A DNA stretch of 64,000 nt, from contig NZ_CP017006.1 in assembly GCF_001719125.1 (NCBI RefSeq), positions 2,370,384 through 2,434,383 of the forward strand, written 5' to 3'. This DNA comes from Sulfolobus sp. A20. GTDB taxonomy: Archaea > Thermoproteota > Thermoprotei_A > Sulfolobales > Sulfolobaceae. Within the stretch, counting starts at the first letter, position 1, and every line of letters begins with the position of its first letter. This document shows positions 45,606 through 55,365 of the stretch, one piece after another. The position numbers and the translations under genes were made by a program. The notes beneath the pieces are model-generated. The model saw only the letters and a program-made list of their open reading frames with translations. It was not told the DNA's origin and did no database searches.

Positions 45606-47831
45606 ATGTGTGTCCACATAGCAATCATTATGTCATTAAATTTCCTATTAAATCGGAAATGGATCGTTTTATGGGTAGTATTAATCTTATTAATGATACC
45701 AGCTGTAATGAATTACAGTCACTATATCACTTACTCTAATGAACAAAATGTACCTGCAAATAGTGAGTCAGCAATAGTCACAAACATCCTGAATGGAACG
45801 TCATACAATAATGACACATTAATAGTGGTCGTTCAAGAAAATCCTTTCTCACCATATGTAAGCAATGCCACCCTATCCTTCCAAGACTCTTTACTTAAAG
45901 CCAATATACCTTATTTATCAGAAGTTCAATCTCCCTTCAGTGAATATATTTCCTTTCTTAATGATATATTATCTAATGTTTTTCATAACACAACAGAATC
46001 TCATCTATATTCAATTCAGTATATAGAAGAAAATGGGCTTAAAGGTGCTCCTAATTTCATTACGTCAAGATATGTAAGTACTGATAATACTACTTTTTTG
46101 ATATTTATCATATTCAATAAATCTTCAGGATATGTACTTCCAAATGGGAACACTCCATCCCAAGAGGCATATCCTTATGTAAAAACTATAATGCAAAAAT
46201 TCTTTGGAAATAATGCTACCTTAACCGGTGAAGGGGCAATAGCTTATGAGACTCAGCAAATTAGCTCCAAGAACGCGTTTGCCTTCGGGCTCGTTTTCAT
46301 AATTTTAGCCATAGCAGTAGGGATAACATTGAGGTCTTATAAAGCGTCATTAGTCTCTCTATTATTCATATCTATAACTACTCTAATTGGTTACGTGGCT
46401 ATATTCCTAGTAGGTAGTCTAGTAGTGAAAGTAAATTATGTAGTAAATTATACGCTGACGGCAGTATTAGTAGGAGTTACGACGGATTATGTCGTATTCA
46501 TTATGGCAAGATTTAGGCAAGAGTTAAGAGAGGGTAAGGAGGATAAGAAAGCTTTAGAGATAGCGATTAGTAAAGGAGGTAGAGCTGTATTAGTAAGTGG
46601 GCTAACTGTGGGAATAAGTCTATTAGCATTTTCCTTAATACCTAATTTCTTAAGCTGGGGATTGGTCTTATTCTCAGCTGTAGTGATATCAACTATATTA
46701 ATACTTACTCTATTACCATCAATCCTTTCGGTGACTGGCAAAAAAGTGTTCTCCATCAAGGGGCTGAGTAATATAAGTAGTCAAAAATTAGAACGTTCAA
46801 TATTTTACCGTGTTAGCAATGTATCGGTAAGGAGAAAATACGTTATTGCTACAATAATCATAGCCTTAGCAATACCATCAATTATATTATTCTTGAATGT
46901 TCCAACTACTTATGATTTTAACGCTGGGTTACCAAATAGCCTTCCCTCTGTTAAGGCTTTGAATCTTATAGAGAGTAAGTTTGGGGCTAATGAACTTTAT
47001 CCAATAGTCATTTTAATGAAGATAAACGAAAGTGTTACAAATACGCAGATTATAAATACTGCTAAAGAGATACTCTCAACTCCCGGAATAACAAACGTAT
47101 ACGGACCATATGTTAATGGTAGGAACATAACTAATAACACTAACGTTTCAGCATTCACTATTAACGATAAGTATATCTTGTTTATAGCTTATACCTCTTA
47201 CAATCCTTTTTCTGCAAACGCTATAAGGACAGTTAACATTCTTAAGCAAGATCACAGTCTACTAGTTGGAGGTTTAACTTCAGCGGTAATAGATCAAAGG
47301 ACTGTAGCTTCTCACAATTTCGGAGAATTGGAAATATTGATCACATTGTTTGTCGCACTAATTATAGGAGTTTCATTTAGGTCTTGGAAGTTTCCATTAA
47401 TTTCAATTTCTGGTGTCATAATAAGTATAACCTGGACTACAAGTTTACTTTACGCAATATCTACCTTCATACTTCATGAACCCATAATTTATCTCATACC
47501 GGTAATATTGTTTGTTATACTAATGAGTTTAGGGAACGATTACACTGTTTTCATAATATCCAGAGTAATTGAAGAGGTCAATCAGTATGGACAGGAAAAA
47601 GGAATACAGTTAGCTATAGCGAGGACGGGGATAGTGGTTACCTCACTTGGACTTATATTAGCTGGCTCTTTAGGAGCTTTAGCATTAATTCCAGTAGGAT
47701 TTTTGGAGCAGTTAGGTATCGCCTTCATATTATCCCTAGTTATCGACACATTTATAATAAGGACAATATATTTCCCAGCCATGTTAGCAATTTTAGGAGT
47801 TGAAAAGGGAATTAAAGGATTGAACAATTGA
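45606..47831 (+). CDS. MMPL/RND-superfamily membrane exporter
   Basis: The 741-residue protein has two similar halves, each with one membrane helix, a large extracytoplasmic loop and five helices. Typical MMPL motifs are TAVLVGVTTDYVVFIMARF in the first half and LMSLGNDYTVFIISRV in the second, with the D-Y pairs used for proton coupling. Families with this layout export lipids or hydrophobic compounds by proton antiport. The start may be ATG 45630 (MSLNFLLNRK), which removes nine residues; the TATA-like TATATAAA at 45564-45571 fits either. The gene is monocistronic and faces an Lrp-type regulator at its 3' end. Confidence 0.85.
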   Translation: MCVHIAIIMSLNFLLNRKWIVLWVVLILLMIPAVMNYSHYITYSNEQNVPANSESAIVTNILNGTSYNNDTLIVVVQENPFSPYVSNATLSFQDSLLKANIPYLSEVQSPFSEYISFLNDILSNVFHNTTESHLYSIQYIEENGLKGAPNFITSRYVSTDNTTFLIFIIFNKSSGYVLPNGNTPSQEAYPYVKTIMQKFFGNNATLTGEGAIAYETQQISSKNAFAFGLVFIILAIAVGITLRSYKASLVSLLFISITTLIGYVAIFLVGSLVVKVNYVVNYTLTAVLVGVTTDYVVFIMARFRQELREGKEDKKALEIAISKGGRAVLVSGLTVGISLLAFSLIPNFLSWGLVLFSAVVISTILILTLLPSILSVTGKKVFSIKGLSNISSQKLERSIFYRVSNVSVRRKYVIATIIIALAIPSIILFLNVPTTYDFNAGLPNSLPSVKALNLIESKFGANELYPIVILMKINESVTNTQIINTAKEILSTPGITNVYGPYVNGRNITNNTNVSAFTINDKYILFIAYTSYNPFSANAIRTVNILKQDHSLLVGGLTSAVIDQRTVASHNFGELEILITLFVALIIGVSFRSWKFPLISISGVIISITWTTSLLYAISTFILHEPIIYLIPVILFVILMSLGNDYTVFIISRVIEEVNQYGQEKGIQLAIARTGIVVTSLGLILAGSLGALALIPVGFLEQLGIAFILSLVIDTFIIRTIYFPAMLAILGVEKGIKGLNN

Positions 47832-47941
47832 CGTCTACAATTTTGAGATAAAAAAGTAATCATCTAAATAATTGATTTGCCTAATCAATAACTGAGTTTA
47901 AAGTTATTTTTTCCATAAAATTTTTTAAAAGAGTTTAATAG

Positions 47942-48730
47942 CTACTCCAACTCTAGATTCCTAGTATCTGTTCTTATCTCATAATTATATACTAACATAA
48001 CTTGGGCTTGAGGATCTACTCCCCTAACCTTATCAACTATCTCTTTAGCATTCCTTATTGATCCCACGAAACTTACGTCAACTCCACCTAATACTCCACT
48101 TATAGTAATAATTGAAAACCTATTCGTGATGTTCCTTATTTCATCCACTTTCTTAGTGAATACTCCTAGGAGAAGAGAATCCGCCTTTATGAGATCCACC
48201 TCTGGAATAATAGTCACCCCTTTAAGTTCGCTCATTAACCTCTTAACTTTAGAGACCTTAAGGTTCAAGGCATGAGCTATTTCACCCATTTCAGCTCTAG
48301 GGTTTTCAACCAACGTTCTTAAAAGAAGCAAATGTAATTTCTTTGGTTTTAAAGGACTCTGAGGAGGTAAATACTCCATTATCGGATTCCCTACCTCAGC
48401 CTCAATCCCTCTCACCGTTTCCCTTATTTCGTTTATGCTATTACCTAAAAACCCATATACGTTGAAGTTCTCTAGACAATTAAACTTGACGAAAATTTTA
48501 TCAGAGTGAGCTTCCCTCAAGTTAGGGAAAGCATAATACGCGAAGTATTTATTAATTAGATTAGGATTTATGAAAACCTTAAAATCCCTTATTATTCCTT
48601 CATCTATAAGTCTTTTAAACCGAGCATTAAGCGATGGAGGAGCTAAATTGACTATCTTTGCTAATTTGTTTTGAGAAACCCTACCATTCTTTAGTAGGTT
48701 AAAGATTATTTCTCTATCAGTCTCATCCAC
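47942..48730 (-). CDS. Lrp/AsnC-type regulator with two HTH segments
   Basis: The 262-residue protein starts with an Lrp-like HTH (DETDREIIFNLLKNGRVSQN, then LAPPSLNARFKRLIDEGII). A second HTH-like segment occurs at about residues 130-170 (LRTLVENPRAEMGEIAHALN). The C-terminal part (ITISGVLGGVDVSFVGSIRN) is compatible with an RAM-like ligand-binding fold. It is divergent from the MFS gene at 48853, with 122 bases between them, and is a good candidate for its local regulator. Two-HTH Lrp-like proteins are less common than the standard 150-residue form. Confidence 0.78.
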   Translation of the reverse strand: MDETDREIIFNLLKNGRVSQNKLAKIVNLAPPSLNARFKRLIDEGIIRDFKVFINPNLINKYFAYYAFPNLREAHSDKIFVKFNCLENFNVYGFLGNSINEIRETVRGIEAEVGNPIMEYLPPQSPLKPKKLHLLLLRTLVENPRAEMGEIAHALNLKVSKVKRLMSELKGVTIIPEVDLIKADSLLLGVFTKKVDEIRNITNRFSIITISGVLGGVDVSFVGSIRNAKEIVDKVRGVDPQAQVMLVYNYEIRTDTRNLELE

Positions 48731-48852
48731 GCTATAAAATCTGATTCTCAGCTTAAAAACAGTTGGCTTAATAGCATGAGATAAGCTAACTTACGTTTTC
48801 TATTAGGTTAAAACTAAAACAGTCTTAAATTCGTTAAGAAATAGCTACTCCT

Positions 48853-50001
48853 ATGGCTGAAGGAAGAACGCTAATCACTCTAGCTCTTACAGCTTTTTTA
48901 GACTCGGTTGGTTTTGGTATTATAATCCCAATCCTTCCTTACTATTCGTTGAAATTAGGGGCAACACCAATTGAGTTTAGCTTACTTACAGTTGCCTATT
49001 CTATTGGTCAATTAATCTTCTCACCATATATAAGTAGATTATCCGATATAAGAGGCAAGAAAACCGTACTTTTATTAGGAATAAGCTCAGAAGTAGTAGG
49101 GTATTTAATAATAGGTCTTTCCCCGTTTTTCTACCTATTACTCTTAGCCAGATTCATAACAGGCTCTTTAACGAGTAATTTACCCGTAATACTTTCATAT
49201 GTAACTAGCATGGATGAGGAACGAATGAAATCTCGTAATATAGGAATAATATCCGGCTCATTTGGTGTGGGATTTGTTGCTGGTCCGATCATGGGCGGTG
49301 CTTTATCCCCTTTAGGATATAGGAATACGTTCATTATAGTGTCGATTTTAAGCTTAATTAACTTACTATCAGTTTTATTAACTTTAAAGGATGAAAATAC
49401 TGGAGTTATCATCAAGCAAAGCTCTTTAAAGGATATTCTCAAAATGTCGAGTTCTTTCTTCATTTTAATACTTACGGTTACCTTGAGTTTCGCAATTCTT
49501 CAAGGTACTTTAGCCTTCTACGGAAAGTATTTTTACGAGTGGGGTCCTCAACAAATAGGACTAATATTAGGAATAGTAGGAACAGTTCAGGCTATTGTAC
49601 AATTCCTTTTAGTCTATAGATTAATAGGAATAGTAGGGGAGAAGGTTTCAACAGTGATTGGTCTATTAGTGTCCCTTTTCGCTTACGCTCTTCTCTTATT
49701 TCCAATCAATCAAAACTTAACATATATATCATTAGTTACAATAGCAATAGGAAATGGAATAGTCCAGAACTCGATTTTGACGTTACTTAGTAAGAGCATA
49801 TCATCTGGAAATAGGGGAGGTGCCTTTGGATTCACTCAATCATCGACAGCATTAGGTAGCCTAATAGGTTTCCCTCTAGGGAATTTCATGTTCCAATTCG
49901 TCTCGGCAAGCTCAGAGTATGTTTTAAGTTCTGTCTTGATCCTAATCTCACTTTCCTACTTTTATAGGACCTATATGAGAGGAATATCTTCTTCGAGATA
50001 G
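48853..50001 (+). CDS. MFS transporter, drug-efflux (TetA/MDR) type
   Basis: The 382-residue, 12-helix protein starts with TLITLALTAFLDSVGFGIII PILPYYS (in parts), the pattern of DHA1 drug:H+ antiporters. Loop 2-3 has SRLSDIRGKKTVLLLG, and helix 5 has the antiporter motif C-like GSFGVGFVAGPIMGGAL. It probably exports a toxic or signalling compound. It is divergent from an Lrp-type regulator gene, a frequent regulator-pump arrangement. Confidence 0.85.
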   Translation: MAEGRTLITLALTAFLDSVGFGIIIPILPYYSLKLGATPIEFSLLTVAYSIGQLIFSPYISRLSDIRGKKTVLLLGISSEVVGYLIIGLSPFFYLLLLARFITGSLTSNLPVILSYVTSMDEERMKSRNIGIISGSFGVGFVAGPIMGGALSPLGYRNTFIIVSILSLINLLSVLLTLKDENTGVIIKQSSLKDILKMSSSFFILILTVTLSFAILQGTLAFYGKYFYEWGPQQIGLILGIVGTVQAIVQFLLVYRLIGIVGEKVSTVIGLLVSLFAYALLLFPINQNLTYISLVTIAIGNGIVQNSILTLLSKSISSGNRGGAFGFTQSSTALGSLIGFPLGNFMFQFVSASSEYVLSSVLILISLSYFYRTYMRGISSSR

Positions 50002-50084
50002 ACTTTTAAGATAGAATTCAAAGGGCGTTAAAAAGTTAAGATGATATAAATAGCGTTATATTTGTCTTATCATTTCTCTTCTTT

Positions 50085-51083
50085 ATGACGTGGAAAATAA
50101 TATTTGACGGAAAAGGTTTTAAGAAAGTTGAGATGCAAGATGAGACTTTAAAGGAGGGACATATCAAAATAAAACCCATCTTCTATTCCGTTTGCGGAAC
50201 TGATAAGTCAATTCTATTAGGCAAATATAAGTTAGAGAAGCCTATTGCTCTAGGTCATGAGATAGCCGGAATTGTAATGGAGGGAAATGGTATTGACATA
50301 GCTGGAAATGAGTTAAAAGTTGGAGACTATGTGGCACTTTATCCAAATTATTTTTGTGAAAAATGTATTGACTGCTTAAACAGGAACTTTAATGCGTGTA
50401 GGAACAAGGTGATGATAGGAGTTAGAACTGATGGGGGACTCTCGGAGTATATGATGGTTGATCCAAGATTTCTCCTAAAACTTCCAGAAGACCTACAGAA
50501 AATATTAGGCCCAATAATTGAGCCAGTTGCTGTAGGGATTCACGCTCTCAAGAAGTTCGAGGAAAAGGATAGAAGGTTAGTAATTATAGGCTTGGGTGGA
50601 ACGGGTAGTCTAGCATATGAGACAGCTCGAATTTTAGGCTTTAATGATGTGGTAGCAGTGGAGAAGAATGAGAGGAAGTTAGAGTTAGCTAGGATGATAG
50701 GTATAAGGGCTTTTCCTTCCATAAGGGAAGCCTTAAGCAATAAGGCAATAAACGTTCTTGATACCGTAGGAGATAATAAGAGTATAGGAGAGATAGAGTC
50801 AGCCCTTGATCTCATCCCTTCTAAGTCTGAAATCGTCATAACTGGCTTAGGAAATGAAGTACTAAGCTTTCACAGAGATTCGTTAATAAGAAGAGAGCTG
50901 ACGATTAAGGGTTCAATAATCTATAATCCTACAGACTTCATTGAGGCTAGTGAGATAGTTTACGCTAATCAGCAATATTATTTGAAGTATATTACTAAAG
51001 TAGTTAAACTTAGTGATCCAGATATTTTACCCTCTCTCTTATTAGATGAAAATAATTTGAAAATTATTATAATAATTCAGTAG
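50085..51083 (+). CDS. Zinc-dependent alcohol/polyol dehydrogenase (MDR family)
   Basis: The 332-residue enzyme has the catalytic zinc ligands in YSVCGTDKS and LGHEIAG, the structural zinc loop CEKCIDCLNRNFNAC (four cysteines) and the NAD(P) loop IIGLGGTGSLAYETARILG. It resembles sorbitol/threonine/arabinose dehydrogenases. It is followed after about 55 bases by an MFS transporter, so the pair may import and oxidise one sugar or polyol. The C terminus is short and ends in a run of isoleucines (LKIIIIIQ), a few residues shorter than most relatives. Confidence 0.83.
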   Translation: MTWKIIFDGKGFKKVEMQDETLKEGHIKIKPIFYSVCGTDKSILLGKYKLEKPIALGHEIAGIVMEGNGIDIAGNELKVGDYVALYPNYFCEKCIDCLNRNFNACRNKVMIGVRTDGGLSEYMMVDPRFLLKLPEDLQKILGPIIEPVAVGIHALKKFEEKDRRLVIIGLGGTGSLAYETARILGFNDVVAVEKNERKLELARMIGIRAFPSIREALSNKAINVLDTVGDNKSIGEIESALDLIPSKSEIVITGLGNEVLSFHRDSLIRRELTIKGSIIYNPTDFIEASEIVYANQQYYLKYITKVVKLSDPDILPSLLLDENNLKIIIIIQ

Positions 51084-51138
51084 CATTAAAAAATATTTTT
51101 GAGTAAAGCTTTTATTCTTGGTAAGATTTAGTAGATTT

Positions 51139-52404
51139 ATGCCCTCTAACCATGTAAGATGGACAATAATCGCTCTGATGTTCGTTATAATAACAGTTGA
51201 CTATGTAGATAGGGGGATAGTTCCATCAGCTGAACCAATATTGACTAAACTATTTTCCTTAAACCCTATAGAGATAGCATTAATAGGAAACGGATTTCTT
51301 TACGGCTATTTAATAATGAATCCAGTTGTTGGTTATCTATTAGATAGATATGGTCCTAGATCAGTCCTAAGCTCATTCGTGATGGGTTGGGGTGTGATTG
51401 AAATAATAACAGCTTTTGCCTTATCAGCTATTTACTTAATTATCGCTAGAGTCTTATTAGGAGTTGCTGAAGCTGTAGGATTTCCAGCTGTGACTAAAAT
51501 AACAGCTAATTGGTTAACTAAGGGGGAGAAAGCTAGGGGAGGTACTATAGGTGATGCAGGAGTTAATGTGGGAGTAGTATTAGGTTCATTGGTGCTAATA
51601 TGGTTTTTATTATTCTTTCCAAGTAATGTCGCATGGAGAGTAGCCTTAATCGTAGTTGGGATAATTTCCATTTTGCTAGGTATTGTATTGAGGTTTTTAG
51701 TACATGATACCCCTGACAAGCATCCTGGAATTAGTCAAGATGAGCTTAACTATATTAAAAATAATCAAGAGGTTATCTTACAGCAGAAGAAAGTGCCTAT
51801 AATCTATTGGTTTAAGACTAGGGATTATTGGGCTTACATGATGGGATTAGGGGCTCAAGCTGGTATATTCTTTGGTCTATTTACGTGGTTACCGGAGTAT
51901 TTATATTATGCAAAGGGTCTAACGTTAACCTTAACATTGTATTATACGGCATTAATTTGGGGATTTGGTTTCTTCGGGGAGATCACTGGTGGGTTCGTGA
52001 TAGATTATCTTATAAAAAGGATTGGGGCTAATACTGCTTTAAAAATAGGTTTTGCTGTGAGTTCCATCTCAGTTACCTTAGGTCTATTGCTAGTCACTTT
52101 GTCTAATTCCGTCGTAGAGGCAATAACGATATTATGTGCGTCATTTTTCTTCTTGAGATGGTCTGGTATACAATGGGCTGCCCCTTCATTTATAGTTCCA
52201 CCCGAGTATAGTGGTCAATGGGGAGGACACATTGGCTTATGGGAAACTCTGTGGGGAATAGTTATTCCAATAGTATTTGGATATATGCTGACAATTACTC
52301 ATTCCTATAATCCCGGTATAGAAATGTTTGCAATCGTGGGTATCATATATTTCCTTGGAGCTTCAATACTGACGAGATATAAGAGATTAAACATATATTT
52401 TTAG
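51139..52404 (+). CDS. MFS transporter, organic anion/sugar acid (ACS) type
   Basis: The 421-residue, 12-helix protein begins with ITVDYVDRGIVPSAEPILTK, the ACS-family D-x-x-D-R motif, and has LLDRYGPRSVLSSF in loop 2-3. Relatives import glucarate, galactonate and similar sugar acids by proton symport. A TATA-like CTTTTATT (51109-51116) lies 23-30 bases before ATG 51139, so I prefer this start to TTG 51118. It therefore has its own promoter although it follows the dehydrogenase gene closely. Confidence 0.84.
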   Translation: MPSNHVRWTIIALMFVIITVDYVDRGIVPSAEPILTKLFSLNPIEIALIGNGFLYGYLIMNPVVGYLLDRYGPRSVLSSFVMGWGVIEIITAFALSAIYLIIARVLLGVAEAVGFPAVTKITANWLTKGEKARGGTIGDAGVNVGVVLGSLVLIWFLLFFPSNVAWRVALIVVGIISILLGIVLRFLVHDTPDKHPGISQDELNYIKNNQEVILQQKKVPIIYWFKTRDYWAYMMGLGAQAGIFFGLFTWLPEYLYYAKGLTLTLTLYYTALIWGFGFFGEITGGFVIDYLIKRIGANTALKIGFAVSSISVTLGLLLVTLSNSVVEAITILCASFFFLRWSGIQWAAPSFIVPPEYSGQWGGHIGLWETLWGIVIPIVFGYMLTITHSYNPGIEMFAIVGIIYFLGASILTRYKRLNIYF

Positions 52405-52582
52405 GGTTAAAGTTACATTATTTTTTACTAACATTAAAATAATGGTATTGTAAAAAGAGTACTCCATGACTACACGACTTCTTCCAATTGATTTTCAACA
52501 ATTTGATGATAAACGTTAAATAATTCGTCAGCATTTAAAAAAATCTAACACGATTAAATATGATAATTGAGGTAATTTATTA

Positions 52583-53512
52583 TTAAGAATAGAGATGGCA
52601 TGCGACGAAGTGATTAACTTTAATTTGCCTTAACTCTGGGTTAACCTCCTTACAAACCTGTTTTGCGAACTTACACCTATTAAAGTAGATACATCCTCTC
52701 GTAATTACTTTATTATTGCCCTCTACGTAATTATAGCCTTGTTTCAATTTCACTTTGAATTCACTTGAGGGAATAGATTCGAGTAGTTCCATAGTGTATG
52801 GATGCAGAGGATCCTTAATTACATCCTTAGTTTCACCCAATTCTACCAGTTTCCCTCCATATAAGACTGCTATCCTATTAGACATGTATTTAGCCACTTG
52901 AATGTTGTGAGTTATGAACAAATATGATAAATTCCTCTGTTCCTGCATGTCTAACAATAAATTCAAGATCTGAGCTTGTATTGAAACATCTAGATTGGAT
53001 GTTGGCTCATCCAGTACTATGAACTCCGGATCTCCTATCATAGCCCTAGCTATTAATACCCTTTGTCTTTGACCACCTGAAAGTTCCTTAGGGTATCTAT
53101 CCTTAATTGAGGGATCTAATCCCACTTGCTGTAAGACCTTATTAGCTTTCTCATCTAAATCATATTTCTCATTTAGTATGGGTTCTATAACTATATCTCT
53201 TATCTTTAACTTCGGATTCATGCTAGAATATGGGTCTTGAGGAACTAATTGCATGAACTTCCTAATCTTTCTGAGCTGTTTCTCGCTCCAATTGGTTATG
53301 TTAAGCCCCTTGAAGTGTATTTCCCCTTCAGTGATCTTTATTAATCTTAAGATAGATAATCCCAACGTTGTTTTTCCGCTTCCAGATTCTCCTATTACCC
53401 CTAATGTCTCTCCCTTATTTACGTGAATTGAAATACCATCTAAGGCTGTTTTCTTCTTGTTGTAAACTACTTTTAGATTTTTTACGTTAACTATAGAGGT
53501 GGCATCTGACAT
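52583..53512 (-). CDS. Peptide ABC transporter ATPase (OppF/DppF type)
   Basis: The ABC ATPase has Walker A GESGSGKTTLGLSILRL, Q-loop FMQLVPQDPYSSMNPK, signature LSGGQRQRVLIARAM, Walker B FIVLDEPTSNLDV and the switch His in LFITHNIQVAK. The C-terminal oligopeptide-transporter domain with clustered cysteines (GCIYFNRCKFAKQVC) is of the type that can hold an Fe-S cluster in OppD/F proteins. I start it at ATG 53512, which has a GGTGATG ribosome binding site at correct spacing; the open frame itself extends to 53557. It overlaps the end of the OppD-type gene. Confidence 0.9.
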   Translation of the reverse strand: MSDATSIVNVKNLKVVYNKKKTALDGISIHVNKGETLGVIGESGSGKTTLGLSILRLIKITEGEIHFKGLNITNWSEKQLRKIRKFMQLVPQDPYSSMNPKLKIRDIVIEPILNEKYDLDEKANKVLQQVGLDPSIKDRYPKELSGGQRQRVLIARAMIGDPEFIVLDEPTSNLDVSIQAQILNLLLDMQEQRNLSYLFITHNIQVAKYMSNRIAVLYGGKLVELGETKDVIKDPLHPYTMELLESIPSSEFKVKLKQGYNYVEGNNKVITRGCIYFNRCKFAKQVCKEVNPELRQIKVNHFVACHLYS

Positions 53513-54500
53513 AATGTTCATCACCCAAGTATTTCTCCTTTGGAATTTGAGACTCACAAATCTTCATATTTGAACTACATCTAGGATAAAACGGACAACC
53601 GAGTGGTAAACTAAATATGTTAGGTGGGAAGCCGGGTATTGAGGATACTCTACCCTCACCTTTAAAGCTATTAGGTATTGAGGATAGTAATCCTTTGGTA
53701 TATGGGTTAAGAGGATCTTTTATTATATCTTCACTTTTTCCATATTCTAGTATCATTCCACCGTACATCACCGCTATCTTATCACTTATTTGACTTATTA
53801 ATGTCAGATCGTGGGTTATGAATATTATAGAAGTCTTATACTCCTCCTTTAACTCCATTAGCATTTTCAACACTACAGCTTGGTTAATTACGTCTAACGC
53901 TGTAGTAGGCTCATCTGCGATCAAGACCTTAGGTTTTAATAAATAAGCCATTGCAATCATTGTCCTTTGTCTCTCTCCACCTGACAACTGATGTGGATAT
54001 TTGGACAAAATTTCATCAGGGTTTCTAAATCCTACTTTCTTTAATGATTCCTTTAACTCATCTATTTCCCTAACAATGTTCTTCTTACGATAACCGAAAA
54101 ATAAGGTCGAATGTGAGAACTCATCTTTTCTAGGCTCGTTTCTGAGAATCTCACCTAGTTGATCCCTTATTTTCATTGTAGGATTTAAACTGGTCATCGG
54201 GTCTTGGAAGATTATGAAAATACCGTTTTTCCCTCTAAACTTGAAATAGTCCTCCTTTCTCACTTTAGTTAAATCAGTTCCCTCGAATATTATGTTCCCT
54301 TTCTCTATCTTAGCATTATTAGGCAACAATCCAATAATCGCATGTCCTAATGTACTTTTACCAGAACCACTTTCTCCGACGATTCCTATTATTTGATTCT
54401 TCTCTATCTCCAAATCCACTCCTCTAACAGCATATCCTCTTTTACCTCCCTTAGAATAGCTAATCCATAAATCCCTAATTATGAGTAATTTATTATCCAT
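53487..54500 (-). CDS. Peptide ABC transporter ATPase (OppD/DppD type)
   Basis: About 337 residues with Walker A GESGSGKSTLGHAIIGL, Q-loop IFQDPMTSLNPTM, signature LSGGERQRTMIAMAYL, Walker B VLIADEPTTALDV and switch His FITHDLTLI. The C-terminal cysteine cluster LGCPFYPRCSSNMKICES is the oligopeptide-transporter C-terminal motif. It energises peptide uptake as a heterodimer with the OppF-type ATPase. ATG 54500 has a GGTGAG ribosome binding site and is preferred over the upstream in-frame start at 54512. It overlaps the OppC-type stop by eight bases. Confidence 0.9.
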   Translation of the reverse strand: MDNKLLIIRDLWISYSKGGKRGYAVRGVDLEIEKNQIIGIVGESGSGKSTLGHAIIGLLPNNAKIEKGNIIFEGTDLTKVRKEDYFKFRGKNGIFIIFQDPMTSLNPTMKIRDQLGEILRNEPRKDEFSHSTLFFGYRKKNIVREIDELKESLKKVGFRNPDEILSKYPHQLSGGERQRTMIAMAYLLKPKVLIADEPTTALDVINQAVVLKMLMELKEEYKTSIIFITHDLTLISQISDKIAVMYGGMILEYGKSEDIIKDPLNPYTKGLLSSIPNSFKGEGRVSSIPGFPPNIFSLPLGCPFYPRCSSNMKICESQIPKEKYLGDEHYVRCHLYS

Positions 54501-55365
54501 TGTTAATCTCACCTACATCTGAGGATAATACGTCCCTTAATCCATCCCCAGCTAAGGAATAACCAAGGGCCATTAAAGTTATTATTAATGCTGGAAATAA
54601 AGAGGACCACCAATTTTGTGGGAGCGATGATAAACCGTCATAGACCATTCTTCCTAACTCAGGTGTTGGTGGAGGAGCGCCGAGCCCAAAAAATGCGAGG
54701 ATAGAATAACTTAGAATTATAGTACCTAGGTCTAGAGTTGAATAAACCAGTAGCGTTGAATATAGGTTTGGTAAAATGTGCTTTCTAACTATGTAATAAT
54801 TCCCTAATCCTGCCACTTTGGCTAAGGTTATGTAACCCATCGATTTTATCTGAAGTACTTGGGACCTAGTTAGCCTAGCATAAACTGGCCAATTCACAAT
54901 GGTTAGAGCTATAGCACTGAAATATAATCTTAGCGATAAGTGTGTCGTACCTAAAATCTCGCTTATTGCCAATGCTAATAATATCCCGGGGAAAGCTAAA
55001 AATATATCCGTAATTCTCATAAGTGCCTCATCAATTAGACCACCATAATATCCACTGATAATCCCTATCACTAGACCAATGATTAATGATGCAATTACTA
55101 TGAGATATGGTATGAAGAAGTCTATAGGTAAGGCAGCTATAACTCTTGAAAATACGTCCCTTCCCTCTTGATCAGTTCCAAATATATGAGATGGTGATGG
55201 AGGTAAATTAGATTGATCGAAATTTATTTGATTCGGATTATAGGGAGTTATCAAGTGAATATCAGCCCATGATAATAACGTTAAAATGAAAAAGAATAAT
55301 ATTATAGCGGTGCCAATAAGCAAATTATTGTTTCTTCTGATTATCTTAAGCGACTGAAGACTCAT
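54493..55365 (-). CDS. Peptide ABC transporter permease (OppC/DppC type)
   Basis: The 290-residue protein has an N-terminal helix, a periplasmic-type loop with FGTDQEGRDVFSRVIAALP (the OppC FGTDxxGRD motif) and a BPD_transp_1 core of five helices with the EAA-like loop YITLAKVAGLGNYYIVRKHI LPN (in parts) contacting the ATPases. It forms the channel with the OppB-type permease. Its start overlaps the OppB stop by four bases (ATGA), so the genes are coupled. Confidence 0.9.
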   Translation of the reverse strand: MSLQSLKIIRRNNNLLIGTAIILFFFILTLLSWADIHLITPYNPNQINFDQSNLPPSPSHIFGTDQEGRDVFSRVIAALPIDFFIPYLIVIASLIIGLVIGIISGYYGGLIDEALMRITDIFLAFPGILLALAISEILGTTHLSLRLYFSAIALTIVNWPVYARLTRSQVLQIKSMGYITLAKVAGLGNYYIVRKHILPNLYSTLLVYSTLDLGTIILSYSILAFFGLGAPPPTPELGRMVYDGLSSLPQNWWSSLFPALIITLMALGYSLAGDGLRDVLSSDVGEINNG